DNA of 64,000 nt from Arthrobacter sp. efr-133-TYG-118 (GCF_030209755.1 NZ_JARVRH010000024.1:62001-126000), one strand, 5' to 3'. Positions 15,930-24,923 are shown, numbered from the stretch's first letter. Numbers and translations are program-made. The notes: generated by a model from the letters alone, not told the origin.

Positions 15930-17137
15930 ACTTCCACTTCCGCCCCGGCGTCGAGTTCCGTGACGGCTGCCGGCACCTGGACGAGCGCGTTCGAGTTGGC
16001 GAGCGCATGGATCAGATGGGACCCTGGGCCCCCTTCAAGCCTGACCGTTCCGCCGGGAAGCAGCGTGCCTCGGCGGACCTGGTGCTTGCCGGCGGGCGAG
16101 GTCAGAGACTCCGCGAGGCGCGCCTGCAGGCTCGGACGCAAGGCGGGGCTTCCCACGACGGCGGCGAGCGCCGGGCGAAGGAACATTTCGAAGGACACGA
16201 GGCAGCTCACCGGATTGCCGGGGAATCCCAGGAAGGGCAGTCCGTCGAACGTCCCGATCCCCTGGGGGCCGCCGGGTTGCATGGCCACCGACACGAATTC
16301 GACCGGCTGGCCCATCATGGCCTGCCGGACCACTTCGTAGGCGCCCTTGCTGACGCCACCGGTGCTGACGATGAGATCGACGATTCCGCTCTGGCCGCGG
16401 AGGAGCGCCAGCAGCCCGGCGGGATCGTCGCCGCTGATTCCCGTCCGCGTGACGTGGAGGCCGGACTGCAGCATGGCGGCTTCAAGCAGGGTTCCGTTGG
16501 AATCGTAGATCTTGCCTTCCGGCAGGGACGTACCGGGTTCCACGACTTCGTCGCCGGTGGTCACCAGAAGCACGCGTACAGGCGTCCGGACCTCGACGGC
16601 GGTCATCCCCAAGGCGGCGAGCAGCCCCAATTGCCCGGGACCGAGCGACGTTCCAGCGCGCAAGGCAACGGTTCCCGCGGCGATGTCGCTCCCGGCGTCG
16701 CGAACGAACGTCCCCGGCTCGGTGGTGGGAAGACGGACGGTTGCTGCCACACCGGGGGCGGGAAAGACATCAGGCACTGCCTGTTCGATAGGTACGACGG
16801 CGTCCGCACCCTCGGGCATCATGGCGCCGGTCATGATCGGGGCCGCTGTGCCGGGCATGAGTCGGACCGGTGCCGCGCCGGCCGGGACGGGATCCACTAC
16901 CGTCAGCTCCGCACCGGCGTCGCTCCCTGCGTGGGGGGCCAGGTCCGCTGCCCGGACGGCAAAACCGTCCATCTGGGAGTTCGCGAAGGGCGGCAGGCTC
17001 AGCGGAGCCAAGACGTCGGCGGCGAGTACCCGGCCGAGCGCCCCCATCAACGGCAGCTCTTCGGTGCCCCCTTTGCGTGCAAGGCCGGACAGCAGCTCCT
17101 GGACGGCTTGGCGGTGGGCTGCGACGGATCGTGCCAC
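15917..17137 (-). CDS. moeA: Molybdopterin molybdenumtransferase MoeA
   Basis: MoeA inserts molybdate into adenylylated molybdopterin. The 406-residue protein shows [16 protein letters not shown] near residue 55, the TTGDEV motif, [19 protein letters not shown] and the GFPGNPVS loop. A GTG at 17137 is chosen because GGGAGG lies 7 nt upstream; the open frame continues to 17200 without a better start. It follows the sulfite-oxidase-like gene by 46 bp and overlaps moaC, in the two-component/molybdoenzyme operon. Confidence 0.94.
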   Translation of the reverse strand: MARSVAAHRQAVQELLSGLARKGGTEELPLMGALGRVLAADVLAPLSLPPFANSQMDGFAVRAADLAPHAGSDAGAELTVVDPVPAGAAPVRLMPGTAAPIMTGAMMPEGADAVVPIEQAVPDVFPAPGVAATVRLPTTEPGTFVRDAGSDIAAGTVALRAGTSLGPGQLGLLAALGMTAVEVRTPVRVLLVTTGDEVVEPGTSLPEGKIYDSNGTLLEAAMLQSGLHVTRTGISGDDPAGLLALLRGQSGIVDLIVSTGGVSKGAYEVVRQAMMGQPVEFVSVAMQPGGPQGIGTFDGLPFLGFPGNPVSCLVSFEMFLRPALAAVVGSPALRPSLQARLAESLTSPAGKHQVRRGTLLPGGTVRLEGGPGSHLIHALANSNALVQVPAAVTELDAGAEVEVWML

Positions 17138-17183
17138 GAGGGTTCCTCCCGGGTTGTTTCGCTCAGACCTACACAGCCTAATG

Positions 17184-18743
17184 TCAGTTGGCGGAGACAT
17201 GGATGGTGTGGAACCCCGTGGCGCCGTTCGGGGCTACGGGAGTTTGGGCTTCGGGCTGAGGGGTACCCGTGGCATCGGTGGCACGGACTTGGACTTCATG
17301 GTTCCCGGAGCCCAACTCAAGGCCCAGCTGCCATTGGTACCACGTGTCCGAGGAGATCCCAGGGGCGAGCTTGGCTTCCTGCCAATTGCCGCGGTCGACG
17401 CGCAACTCCACCCGGGAAACGCCGCGGTGTTGAGCCCAGGCGACACCGCCGAACTGGACCGTTCCGGCCTTGACCGAGCGGCCGTCCCGCGGCACGTCGA
17501 TGCGGGACTGCGTCTTGATGGGACCGTGGTCGCTCCAACCGCGGGGAACCCAGTAGCCCTGGTCGTCAGCGAAACGAGTGACCTTAAGTTCCGTCAGCCA
17601 TTTGGTGGCCGAAACATATCCGTAGAGGCCCGGGACGACCATCCGGACGGGGAAGCCGTGCTCCAGCGGCAAGGGTTCGCCGTTCATTCCGACGGCGATG
17701 ATCGCGTCGCGATTGTCGGTGAGCGCTTCGAGGGGGGTTCCGGCAGTCCAGCCGTCAGTGCTGCGGGACAGCACCATGTCCGCCCCGGGCTTGGGCCCGG
17801 CCATGGCGAGGAGTTCGCGGACCGGCCAGCCCAGCCAGAGGGCGTTGCCGATCAGGTCTCCGCCGACTTCGTTGGACACGCAAGCGATGGTCACGTAGCG
17901 CTCGATCATCGGCTTGGTCAGCAGCGTGGCGAAATCCAACTGGACTTCGCGTTCCACCAAACCGGTCACCTTGAGGGTCCAGTCCGGCGGATTCACGGCT
18001 GGCGGGATCAGTGCCGTGTCGATCCGGTAGAAGTCGGGGTTCGGCGTGACGAGCGGCTGCAGACCCGCCAAGGTGAGTGCAGCGCCGTCGGGAACCTTTT
18101 GCGGGGGTGCCACCGGGGCGGGAAGGGCCACCCCGCGGCGGAAATCGGATGCCACTGTACCTGCCCTGCGCACCACCGTCGTCACGATCCCTACGACGAC
18201 GGCTGCGATCGCGCTTCCACCCAGCAATTGCATGAAGCTTCGGCGGGCCAATGGCATGTCGGCTGCCTCGGGCACGGGCCGCCACGTTTCGAGCCGCTGG
18301 ATCAGGAGCCGGAGGAAAAGCATGGTGACCACGGTGGCCACGACGGGGGCGATGGCCGCTGTGGGCGCGGCTTGGGCGCGGGTCAGCACGGCGGCCAGCC
18401 CTGCCGCTCCGGCGAGCAAGGCAAGCGCCAGCCCCGCTCCCTTTCGCCGATACTCCAGGAGGCCGGCGACCGCGGCGAGGATCAGGGTCACCAGGGCGAT
18501 GCTGACGATCAAGGCAAGTTTGTCGGCGGTGCCGAAGAGGTTGACGGCCAGTTCCTTGGCCCAACCCGGCACGGCGTCGATCACCACACCGCCCAGTGCG
18601 GTGACGGGCGAGACCGACGGGCTCAGGAACCCGGCCAGCAACTCGCCGGCCGCCACCCCGAGTCCGATGGCCACCACTCCGCACGCAGCCGCCCATCGGG
18701 CCGCCGTCCTGGTAGTGGCTTTCTTCGAAGTGGTCCTGCTCAT
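17184..18743 (-). CDS. Membrane-anchored sulfite-oxidase-fold molybdoenzyme
   Basis: The 519-residue protein has about five hydrophobic segments in its first ~195 residues, then a periplasm-facing catalytic part. Residues ~255-400 match the oxidoreductase molybdopterin domain with the Mo-ligand cysteine C288 in TIACVSNEVGG, followed by GLYGYVSATKWL. The C-terminal ~110 residues resemble the Mo-co dimerisation domain (RIDVPRDG, GGVAWAQHRGVS). It resembles actinobacterial YedY/sulfite oxidase-like enzymes with a fused membrane anchor; the substrate is unknown (sulfite, sulfoxides or N-oxides are candidates). Its ATG overlaps the kinase stop, and Moco genes follow, so enzyme, regulator and cofactor supply are one unit. 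Confidence 0.88.
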   Translation of the reverse strand: MSRTTSKKATTRTAARWAAACGVVAIGLGVAAGELLAGFLSPSVSPVTALGGVVIDAVPGWAKELAVNLFGTADKLALIVSIALVTLILAAVAGLLEYRRKGAGLALALLAGAAGLAAVLTRAQAAPTAAIAPVVATVVTMLFLRLLIQRLETWRPVPEAADMPLARRSFMQLLGGSAIAAVVVGIVTTVVRRAGTVASDFRRGVALPAPVAPPQKVPDGAALTLAGLQPLVTPNPDFYRIDTALIPPAVNPPDWTLKVTGLVEREVQLDFATLLTKPMIERYVTIACVSNEVGGDLIGNALWLGWPVRELLAMAGPKPGADMVLSRSTDGWTAGTPLEALTDNRDAIIAVGMNGEPLPLEHGFPVRMVVPGLYGYVSATKWLTELKVTRFADDQGYWVPRGWSDHGPIKTQSRIDVPRDGRSVKAGTVQFGGVAWAQHRGVSRVELRVDRGNWQEAKLAPGISSDTWYQWQLGLELGSGNHEVQVRATDATGTPQPEAQTPVAPNGATGFHTIHVSAN

Positions 18744-20008
18744 GATATGCCTGCCTGTTTGGTGCTCTCTGCCGGAATAGTGTCCGCGGGAACTGTCTGT
18801 GTCGGAAATGCCTCGTTGCGGGATGGGGTTGCCTGTGCACCCGAGGGAAGGCGGAGCGTGAAACGGCAGCCCTCCCCCGTATTCGCCACCGTGACAGTGC
18901 CACCATGCGCCTTCACGATGCCCGCCACCATGCTGAGTCCCACTCCGGCCCCGCTGTATCGCGGCGGCCCCCCTTCCACCGGGATTCCCGCTCCCCGGGA
19001 ACGGTCCTTTTGCCATCCGGTCTCGAAGACGTGGGCGAGATCCTCCGCGTCGATGCCGCCGCAGCTGTCCACGACGTCGACGACGGCGTCGCTTCCGTCG
19101 CGTCCGACGCGAACCAGGACCCCGCCGTCGGGCCGGCTGTAGATAATCGCATTGAGCAGCACGTTCCGGACGGCCCTTCCCAGGCTCGGGCCATCCGCGA
19201 CGGCCATGCACTCGCGGTCGCCGCCGCCGTCGAGCCGGATGCCGCGCTGCGCGGCGAGCGGCGCGAGATCCGCGATGGCGTCGCTCACGAGGTCATAGAG
19301 GTCCAGGGATTCTGCGCTCAGCCGGAGCGTTCCGGCCTGGATTTTGGACAATTCCAGGAGGTCGTTGACCATGACTGCCATCTGGTCCGTCTGGGCGATG
19401 ATCTTGCGATAGTAGGCGGGGACGTCGGAGGCCATGCCGTCTTCCAGCGCTTCGGCCATGGCCCGCATGCTGGCCAAGGGGGTCCGGAGGTCGTGAGAGA
19501 TCCAGGAGACCAGTTCGCGGCGGGCGGTTTCGACGGCGGCCTCACGTCGCCGGGATTCCTCCAGTTTGATGCTGCTCGCTTCGAGTTCCTGGGCGAGCTG
19601 GGCAAGCTCGGAGTTCATCGCCGGTCCGGCCCGCCGCGATGCTGATTGTGGCAGGAACGAGCCATCGAGGGCTTCTCCGCTGCCAAGGCGTCGCGTTGCT
19701 GCCACGAGCCGGATGGCGTTGCGGGACACCCCGGCCCCGAGGACCAGTGAAATCGCGATCGCCACGGCCGAGGCCACCCCGAGGATGTACCACATGACTT
19801 CGAGGTCCAGGGCGGAAATGAACATCGCGTTGAAGGCGCTCACCATCCCCGCTACGAGGACAGCAACGGTGGCCACCACCACGAGGCAAATCTGCACGAG
19901 GATCGATGCGCCGCGCAGGAAACGCAGTAAGGCGAGGGTCAAGGCGCCGATGAGGACGGCCCACAGCAGCATCCAGCCCAGAATCGTGAACATTTCAGCC
20001 GGCTGCAT
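18740..20008 (-). CDS. Sensor histidine kinase of two-component system
   Basis: The 422-residue kinase has three N-terminal hydrophobic segments (about residues 7-28, 36-60 and 72-92), a HAMP-like linker, and the phosphoacceptor motif SWISHDLRTPLASMR (H172). The ATP-binding domain follows, with N box VLLNAI, G1-like VVDSCGGID and G2 SGAGVGLSM. The ATG at 20008 has a strong AAGGAAGGTGG upstream and overlaps the regulator by 14 bp; an alternative start at 20029 is less likely. Very little extracytoplasmic sequence exists, so the signal is probably sensed in or near the membrane. The stop overlaps the molybdoenzyme start (ATGA). Confidence 0.92.
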   Translation of the reverse strand: MQPAEMFTILGWMLLWAVLIGALTLALLRFLRGASILVQICLVVVATVAVLVAGMVSAFNAMFISALDLEVMWYILGVASAVAIAISLVLGAGVSRNAIRLVAATRRLGSGEALDGSFLPQSASRRAGPAMNSELAQLAQELEASSIKLEESRRREAAVETARRELVSWISHDLRTPLASMRAMAEALEDGMASDVPAYYRKIIAQTDQMAVMVNDLLELSKIQAGTLRLSAESLDLYDLVSDAIADLAPLAAQRGIRLDGGGDRECMAVADGPSLGRAVRNVLLNAIIYSRPDGGVLVRVGRDGSDAVVDVVDSCGGIDAEDLAHVFETGWQKDRSRGAGIPVEGGPPRYSGAGVGLSMVAGIVKAHGGTVTVANTGEGCRFTLRLPSGAQATPSRNEAFPTQTVPADTIPAESTKQAGIS

Positions 20009-20726
20009 GTCCACCTTCCTTCGCGTCAAAGCGATAACCGACTCCCCAGACCGTCTTGAGAAGCACCGGGGTGGTGGGGTTGTCCTCGATCTTTTCGCGC
20101 AAGCGACGGACGTGGACCGTCACGGTGGACAAATCGCCGAAGTCCCAGCCCCATACTGCCTTGATGAGATCCTCGCGGCTGAACACTTGGTTGGGCCGAC
20201 GGAGCAGGAACGCCAGCAGATCGAACTCACGCACCGTAAGCATCAGGGGTTTGCCATCCTGGAGCACTGTGCGCGAGGCCGGATCCAATGCGAACCCGGC
20301 GAGCTCCACGGAAGGTTCCGGGCTGAATTCCCGGATGCTCCGGCGCAACACGGACTTCACCCGAAGGACCAGCTCGCGGGGTGAGAAGGGCTTGGTGACG
20401 TAGTCGTCAGCTCCGGTTTCCAGGCCCAGGATCCGGTCGTCCTCCGTGCCAAGGGCGGTGACCATGATGATGGGAACGCTCATGGCCAGGCGCAGCCTGC
20501 GGCACACTTCAACGCCGTCGAGTCCGGGCAGCATCCGGTCCAGGATGACAAGGTCGGGCCGCCTGGCGGCCGCGAGGCTCAGCGCCGTGAAGCCGTCCCC
20601 CGCGAGATCCACTTGGAAGCCTGCCTGGACCAGGTAGTCCCGGACAACGTCGGCGATGGTCTGTTCGTCTTCGACCAGAAGAATTCGGCGATTGCCAAGT
20701 TCGCCAGCGTGGGGGCCGGGCTGCAT
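19995..20726 (-). CDS. OmpR/PhoB-family response regulator
   Basis: The 243-residue regulator has a receiver domain with the acidic pair ED at 19-20, the phosphoacceptor D63 in LVILDRMLPGLDG, and K in YVTKPFSP. A winged-helix domain ends in HVRRLREKIE and TVWGVGYRF. The ATG at 20726 is preferred because GAAGG precedes it; the ATG at 20753 is in frame but lacks a good ribosome site. It is the first gene of an operon continuing through kinase, molybdoenzyme and moeA-moaC-mog-moaE. It probably controls its own operon and perhaps moaA-moaD opposite. Confidence 0.93.
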   Translation of the reverse strand: MQPGPHAGELGNRRILLVEDEQTIADVVRDYLVQAGFQVDLAGDGFTALSLAAARRPDLVILDRMLPGLDGVEVCRRLRLAMSVPIIMVTALGTEDDRILGLETGADDYVTKPFSPRELVLRVKSVLRRSIREFSPEPSVELAGFALDPASRTVLQDGKPLMLTVREFDLLAFLLRRPNQVFSREDLIKAVWGWDFGDLSTVTVHVRRLREKIEDNPTTPVLLKTVWGVGYRFDAKEGGHAAG

Positions 20727-20763
20727 GTTCACACCTTCAGCATAGATTCGCATGGTGCCCGCG

Positions 20764-20805
20764 GTATGTGTTCCGGGCGCCGCCGGGCCAACCGTATGCA
20801 TTCCG
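20764..20805. promoter_or_regulatory. Phased direct repeats in the divergent promoter region
   Basis: GTATGTGTTCCG (20764-20775) and GTATGCATTCCG (20794-20805) agree at 10 of 12 positions and lie 30 bp apart, about three helical turns. They sit between the response regulator and moaA starts. OmpR-family regulators bind direct repeats, so these are candidate sites; no proof is possible here. Confidence 0.35.
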
Positions 20806-20904
20806 TAAGAAGTCGGGCCGTGCGTTGCCTCCCACGGGAGCAGACGACGAACATGACCGGTGGGCGATATCACGCTCTGGCCCTGCCTGGCGTAGCCTGA
20901 ACCC

Positions 20905-22035
20905 ATGAGTGTTCAGCTAGGCATGCCGTTGCCCCCCACGGGCGACGGGACGGGAAGCAGCGTGTCTGCGCCCCCGCCGCGTCCTGCCGGTACTCCCCCG
21001 GGTCTGTTCGACCGTTACGGACGCCGGGCCACCGATATGCGCTTGTCCCTGACCGACAAATGCAATCTGCGCTGCACGTACTGCATGCCGGCCGAGGGCC
21101 TCGAGTGGTTGTCCAAGCAGGCCGTGATGACCGCCGCCGAGATTGTCCGTTTGGTGCGGATCGGCGTCGAACAGCTCGGGGTCCGCGAACTTCGCCTCAC
21201 GGGAGGCGAGCCCTTGGTCCGTGCCGACCTCGTGGACGTCATCTCGGCCCTCCGCGATGCGCATCCCGACCTGCCGATCTCCATGACCACCAACGGCGTA
21301 GGACTCGACAAAAAGGCGGCAGCGCTCAAGGAAGCCGGGCTCACGCGCATCAACGTGTCCCTCGACTCCCTGCACGAAGAGACGTTCACGAAGCTGACCA
21401 GGCGACCCTTCCTGGGCAAGGTGTTGGCCGGTGTCGATGCCGCCTGGGCTGCAGGCCTGGGTCCGGTCAAGATCAACGCCGTCCTCATGCGGGGAATCAA
21501 CGACGTCGAGTCCCCAGAGCTCCTGGCCTGGGCTTTGGATCGCGGCTATGAACTGCGCTTTATCGAGCAAATGCCGCTGGACGCCGATCACGGCTGGACC
21601 CGGCGGGACATGATCACCGCGGCCGAGATCCGCGAACTGCTCTCCCGGGACTTCGTGCTCAGTCCGGACCCGCGTGAACGCGACGGCGCACCGGCCGAAC
21701 GATTCGACGTACGACGCCGGGACCCGGCATCTGCCGAAGCCGCGGGTCCGCTTCTGGGCACCGTCGGCATCATCGCCTCCGTCACCGAACCGTTCTGTTC
21801 CGATTGCCGGCGCACAAGGATCACCGCCGAAGGCAAGATCATGAGCTGCTTGTTCTCCCGCGAAGAATTCGACCTGTTGGGACTACTTCGCTCCGGAGCG
21901 TCTGACGCGGAACTCGCGCAGCGCTGGCAGGACGCCATGTGGATCAAACCCAAGGCGCACGGCATGGACCACACCGGCCTCGGCGCACCCGACTTCGTCC
22001 AGCCGGACCGCAGCATGAGCGCAATCGGAGGCTGA
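20905..22035 (+). CDS. moaA: GTP 3',8-cyclase MoaA
   Basis: MoaA is the radical-SAM enzyme that starts molybdopterin synthesis from GTP. The 376-residue protein has the SAM cluster motif CNLRCTYC (C53, C57, C60), the RLTGGEPLVR segment, and the C-terminal second cluster in FCSDCRRTRITAEGK with a further Cys in MSCLF. The usual terminal GG is present (AIGG). The first ~33 residues are a proline-rich extension before GLFDRYGR. It diverges from the two-component operon with 178 bp between starts and is followed by moaD after 4 bp. Confidence 0.95.
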   Translation: MSVQLGMPLPPTGDGTGSSVSAPPPRPAGTPPGLFDRYGRRATDMRLSLTDKCNLRCTYCMPAEGLEWLSKQAVMTAAEIVRLVRIGVEQLGVRELRLTGGEPLVRADLVDVISALRDAHPDLPISMTTNGVGLDKKAAALKEAGLTRINVSLDSLHEETFTKLTRRPFLGKVLAGVDAAWAAGLGPVKINAVLMRGINDVESPELLAWALDRGYELRFIEQMPLDADHGWTRRDMITAAEIRELLSRDFVLSPDPRERDGAPAERFDVRRRDPASAEAAGPLLGTVGIIASVTEPFCSDCRRTRITAEGKIMSCLFSREEFDLLGLLRSGASDAELAQRWQDAMWIKPKAHGMDHTGLGAPDFVQPDRSMSAIGG

Positions 22036-22039
22036 GGCT

Positions 22040-22306
22040 TTGCTCGTAAGATACTTCGCTGCTGCACGCGCCGCCGCAGGCGTCGAAGAGGAACACCACG
22101 ATCTTCCGGAAGGAACCGGCCTGGACGGACTGATCGCGGCCGTGCTCGCCGTCGAACGTCCGGAACCACCGGCTGGTACGCCACCCCTGGCCCGGATTAT
22201 TTCGCGCAGCAGCTTCCTGCGCAATGAGGTGGCAGTCCGCGACCGTTCTGCCGCTCTCGGTGCCGACGACGTCGTCGACGTCCTCCCGCCGTTTGCCGGG
22301 GGCTGA
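22040..22306 (+). CDS. moaD: Molybdopterin synthase sulfur carrier MoaD
   Basis: The 88-residue ubiquitin-like protein begins with VRYFAAARAAAG, the typical MoaD first strand. It ends in VDVLPPFAGG, whose terminal glycine carries the thiocarboxylate used by MoaE. A TTG at 22040 with upstream GGAGG is the only plausible start, 4 bp after moaA. Its catalytic partner moaE is 7.2 kb away on the other strand, so the synthase subunits are encoded in separate transcripts. Confidence 0.9.
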   Translation: MLVRYFAAARAAAGVEEEHHDLPEGTGLDGLIAAVLAVERPEPPAGTPPLARIISRSSFLRNEVAVRDRSAALGADDVVDVLPPFAGG

Positions 22307-22386
22307 GCCGGCCACGGCCGAAGGGTGGTTCCCCGGCCCCAAGGAGCCTACGCTGTGCCTATCCGCGCAACAGCAAAGGAACAGCC

Positions 22387-22680
22387 ATGTACACCCTCCT
22401 GATCGAACACGCCGTGAACGACTTCGATGCATGGAAACGGTCGTTCGACTCGGATCCGGCCGATCGCGCCGGCTCCGGCGTTGTCTCCTACAGGGTCTCC
22501 AGGCCCGTGGACGATTCTCAGCGCGTCCTGATCGAGCTTGATTTCGCCGGGCGAGAGCAAGCTGAATCAATGCTGAACACCTTGCGGACGAGGGTGTGGA
22601 CTGGACCTGGACGACCGGCCTCGCTCGAGGGCATGCCCGATGCGCGGATCGTTGAGTCGATGGAGGCCAGGATCCTCTAA
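22387..22680 (+). CDS. Small alpha+beta barrel-like protein, function unknown
   Basis: The 97-residue product starts MYTLLIEHAVNDFDAWKRSFDSDP, has a central strand of the type VLIELDFAGREQAESML, and ends in a short helix. This pattern is like the dimeric alpha-beta barrel family of small monooxygenase or cyclase-like proteins. AAAGGAAC lies before the ATG. It follows moaD by 80 bp on the same strand but has no visible link to molybdenum. I do not recognise a specific family, so function is left open. Confidence 0.65.
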   Translation: MYTLLIEHAVNDFDAWKRSFDSDPADRAGSGVVSYRVSRPVDDSQRVLIELDFAGREQAESMLNTLRTRVWTGPGRPASLEGMPDARIVESMEARIL

Positions 22681-22705
22681 ATGCCGTGCCTGCTGGACGT
22701 GGGCC

Positions 22706-22737
22706 TTAGACGCGCCGGCAGTTAGACGCGCCTGCAG
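22706..22737. repeat. 16-bp tandem duplication at the end of the DUF1579 gene
   Basis: Two adjacent 16-bp copies (22706-22721 and 22722-22737) differ at one base. The second copy holds the true stop codon and last four sense codons of the DUF1579-like gene; the first repeats them just downstream. Confidence 0.8.
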
Positions 22738-23183
22738 ACAGAGATCATGAACGGGCTGAACGTCGCGGCATCTCCGAGCCTCAGTTCAGCCATGTGGGTC
22801 AGTACACCGCCGTCCACCTTGAAAGTGTGCCTCGCGGTCCCGCGAGGGCTACGCCTCTCAAGCCTGAGTGTGCCGTCCTGCCAATGGCCCCGGGCCGGAG
22901 CTTCCGGTGGCCGGCCCATGCTGTCCACGTAGTACCACATGGTGTCCCCGTGGTCCGGGTCAACCGTAAAGACACCGTGCCCCTCGAAATGGGTGCCGTC
23001 GGGCTCAATGTGCCGGTAGCTCTGCACCAAGGCGTATCCTCCGGCCGCCCGCGAGAAAGTCACCTCGGCGTCGGCAGTCCGGGCAGGTCCCCAAGGCGAG
23101 GCAGCGAGCTCGGTGCTCCCCCGCCAATGCCCCAGGAATGCCTCGAGCGCAGTGTTTGCATGACTCTTCAATGGCTCGTTCAT
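22722..23183 (-). CDS. DUF1579-like small protein
   Basis: The 153-residue product from the ATG at 23183 has the DUF1579-type pattern. An N-terminal LEAFLGHWRGSTEL is followed by beta strands with YALVQSYRH, GVFTVDPDHGDTMWYYVDS and HTFKVDGGVL. Such lipocalin-like proteins are of unknown function. The frame stays open upstream to 23429, but that part translates the palindromic repeats at 23256-23444 and is unlikely to be coding. The upstream region carries no clear ribosome site. It is transcribed on the minus strand and is probably monocistronic. Confidence 0.7.
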   Translation of the reverse strand: MNEPLKSHANTALEAFLGHWRGSTELAASPWGPARTADAEVTFSRAAGGYALVQSYRHIEPDGTHFEGHGVFTVDPDHGDTMWYYVDSMGRPPEAPARGHWQDGTLRLERRSPRGTARHTFKVDGGVLTHMAELRLGDAATFSPFMISVCRRV

Positions 23184-23255
23184 GGCGACTCCTGCGCAAG
23201 ACGATGGATACGTCACCATCATGTTCCCGATCGAGCAGGCGCGTCCAGCCTTCCC

Positions 23256-23444
23256 CACCGGACATGCCCCCTGTTCCAAACCAGGAGTGCACATATCAGG
23301 GTTATGTCCGTTCCCAGGCCCCAACGCTGAGCATGTCCCACTGGTGTATCCAACGCCCACCACCGGACATGCCCCCTGTTCCAACCCAGAAATGGACATA
23401 TCAGGGTTATGTCCGTTCCAAGGCTCCAACGGGGGGCATGTCCC
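23256..23444. repeat. Two ~85-bp direct repeats with nested palindromes
   Basis: Unit 1 (23256-23340) and unit 2 (23361-23444) share long identical stretches. Each begins CACCGGACATGCCCCCTGTT and ends GGCATGTCCC or GCATGTCCC. Each can fold as an outer stem around an inner GGACATA/TATGTCC stem (the inner stem is weaker in unit 1). Unit 2 ends exactly at the stop codon of the M16 peptidase gene, so it may also act as that gene's terminator. They resemble REP-type palindromic elements. Confidence 0.75.
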
Positions 23445-24788
23445 TTAGAGGCCGAACGTCTCTGTTTCTTCGAAGGGCCCGACGACGGTCACGGTGCGGG
23501 GGGCTTCGGCGAGGACCCGGGCGAGTTCCTGGACTTGCCCGGCTGTGACGGCCGTGATGCGGTCCAGCGTTTCGTCGATGTCCTGGAATTCGCCGGAAAC
23601 GAGTTCGGCGCGGCCAAGGCGGGACATCCGGGATCCGGTGTCTTCAAGGGCCAGGACGATTCCTCCGCACAATTGACCCACGGCCTTGCGCAGTTCTTCG
23701 TCCGTGATTCCGTCAGAAGCGAGTTTGTCCAGTTCGGCGCCCAAAAGTTCCAGGACCTGCTTGACCTTCGACGGCGTACAGCCGGCGTACATGCCGAAGT
23801 AGCCTGCGTCCGCATAGGCGGAGGCAAAGGAATAGGTGGAGTAGACGAGGCCCCGCTTTTCGCGGATCTCCTGGAAGAGGCGCGAAGACATGCCACCGCC
23901 AAGCACCGCGTTCAGGACGCTCATCACGAAGCGACGATCGTCGGTAGCCACGATCGAGGGGCAACCCATGATGATGTTGGCCTGCTCCACGGGACGCTTG
24001 ATCACATGCAGCCCTGCGGTACCCGTGATATCTGCCCGTTCGGTGGAGCGGCGCTCGACGGGGGCTGCGGTGTCCTTCAGCTCCCACCCGGCCGTCCGCA
24101 AAGCATCGAGCACGAGGCTGCAAACGACGTCGTGGTCCAGGCCGCCCGCGGCGGTGATGACGATTTCGTCCGGCCGGTAGTAACGCTGGTAGTGTGCCCA
24201 CACGGAATCGCGGGACACTGCCTTGATGGCGGCAGGGGTGCCGCCGATCGGGCGTCCCAGCGGATGCACGCCGAGTACGGCGGCCACAAAGTGTTCATGT
24301 GCGACGTCGGTGGGGTCATCGCTGTCCATGGCGATTTCCTCAAGGATCACGTCGCGTTCCTGTTCAAGTTCGGCAGGATCCAGGACGGCGCCGGTGATCA
24401 TGTCGGCAATGACGTCGATGGCCATGGGGAGGTCCGTGTCCAGCACCCGCGCAAAGTAGCATGTGCTTTCCTTTGCCGTGGCCGCATTCGATTCACCGCC
24501 GACCTCGTCGAAAGCAGACGCGATTTCCAAGGCGGTGCGCTTCTTGGTGCCTTTGAACAAGAGGTGCTCGAGGAAATGGGTGGAGCCGTGCTGGCCGTCT
24601 GCCTCGTCCCGGGAGCCGACTCCCACCCAGAATCCGATGGTTGCCGAACGCTGCCCGGGCATGGCCTCGGTCAGCACCCGGACCCCTCCCGGAAGCACTG
24701 AACGCCGGACAACGGAGCCGCCTTCGGCACCATGGATCAATTCGCCGCCGGGCACGGTCTGCGCCAATGGGAGGGGTACGACAGTCAT
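23445..24788 (-). CDS. M16-family zinc peptidase
   Basis: The 447-residue protein is a single-unit pitrilysin/processing-peptidase homologue. It has the inverted zinc motif HFLEH (H71, E74, H75), the third ligand region around DVILEEIAM about 75 residues later, and the C-terminal M16 domain with the RGLVYST segment. The ATG at 24788 is used; a TTG precedes it. It lies downstream of pnp on the same strand, an arrangement common in Gram-positives, but a perfect palindrome separates them. It has no signal peptide, so a cytoplasmic role is likely; the substrate is unknown. Confidence 0.92.
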   Translation of the reverse strand: MTVVPLPLAQTVPGGELIHGAEGGSVVRRSVLPGGVRVLTEAMPGQRSATIGFWVGVGSRDEADGQHGSTHFLEHLLFKGTKKRTALEIASAFDEVGGESNAATAKESTCYFARVLDTDLPMAIDVIADMITGAVLDPAELEQERDVILEEIAMDSDDPTDVAHEHFVAAVLGVHPLGRPIGGTPAAIKAVSRDSVWAHYQRYYRPDEIVITAAGGLDHDVVCSLVLDALRTAGWELKDTAAPVERRSTERADITGTAGLHVIKRPVEQANIIMGCPSIVATDDRRFVMSVLNAVLGGGMSSRLFQEIREKRGLVYSTYSFASAYADAGYFGMYAGCTPSKVKQVLELLGAELDKLASDGITDEELRKAVGQLCGGIVLALEDTGSRMSRLGRAELVSGEFQDIDETLDRITAVTAGQVQELARVLAEAPRTVTVVGPFEETETFGL

Positions 24789-24889
24789 CAAGACCTTTCA
24801 GTTCTGAGTGAAATCATGGGTGCCAAATCTGGCTGCAATCGTACCAGCGGGCGCATCGCCCCTGGGACGGGAATTCGTTGTTAAAACCG

Positions 24890-24923
24890 GGCAGGACCGG
24901 TGGACATGTCCACCGGTCCTGCC
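24890..24923. terminator. Perfect 34-bp palindrome after pnp
   Basis: The sequence 24890-24923 equals its own reverse complement (17-bp arms, no loop). It lies 20 bp past the pnp stop and about 100 bp before the M16 peptidase start. It is most likely the pnp terminator. Confidence 0.75.

Noticed and set aside
16512-19142. 876-codon plus-strand open frame
   Set aside because: Antisense to moeA, the molybdoenzyme and the kinase, all of which have clear family motifs.
23256-23444. CRISPR-like repeats
   Set aside because: Only two long units with internal palindromes and no cas genes; they fit REP-type elements better.
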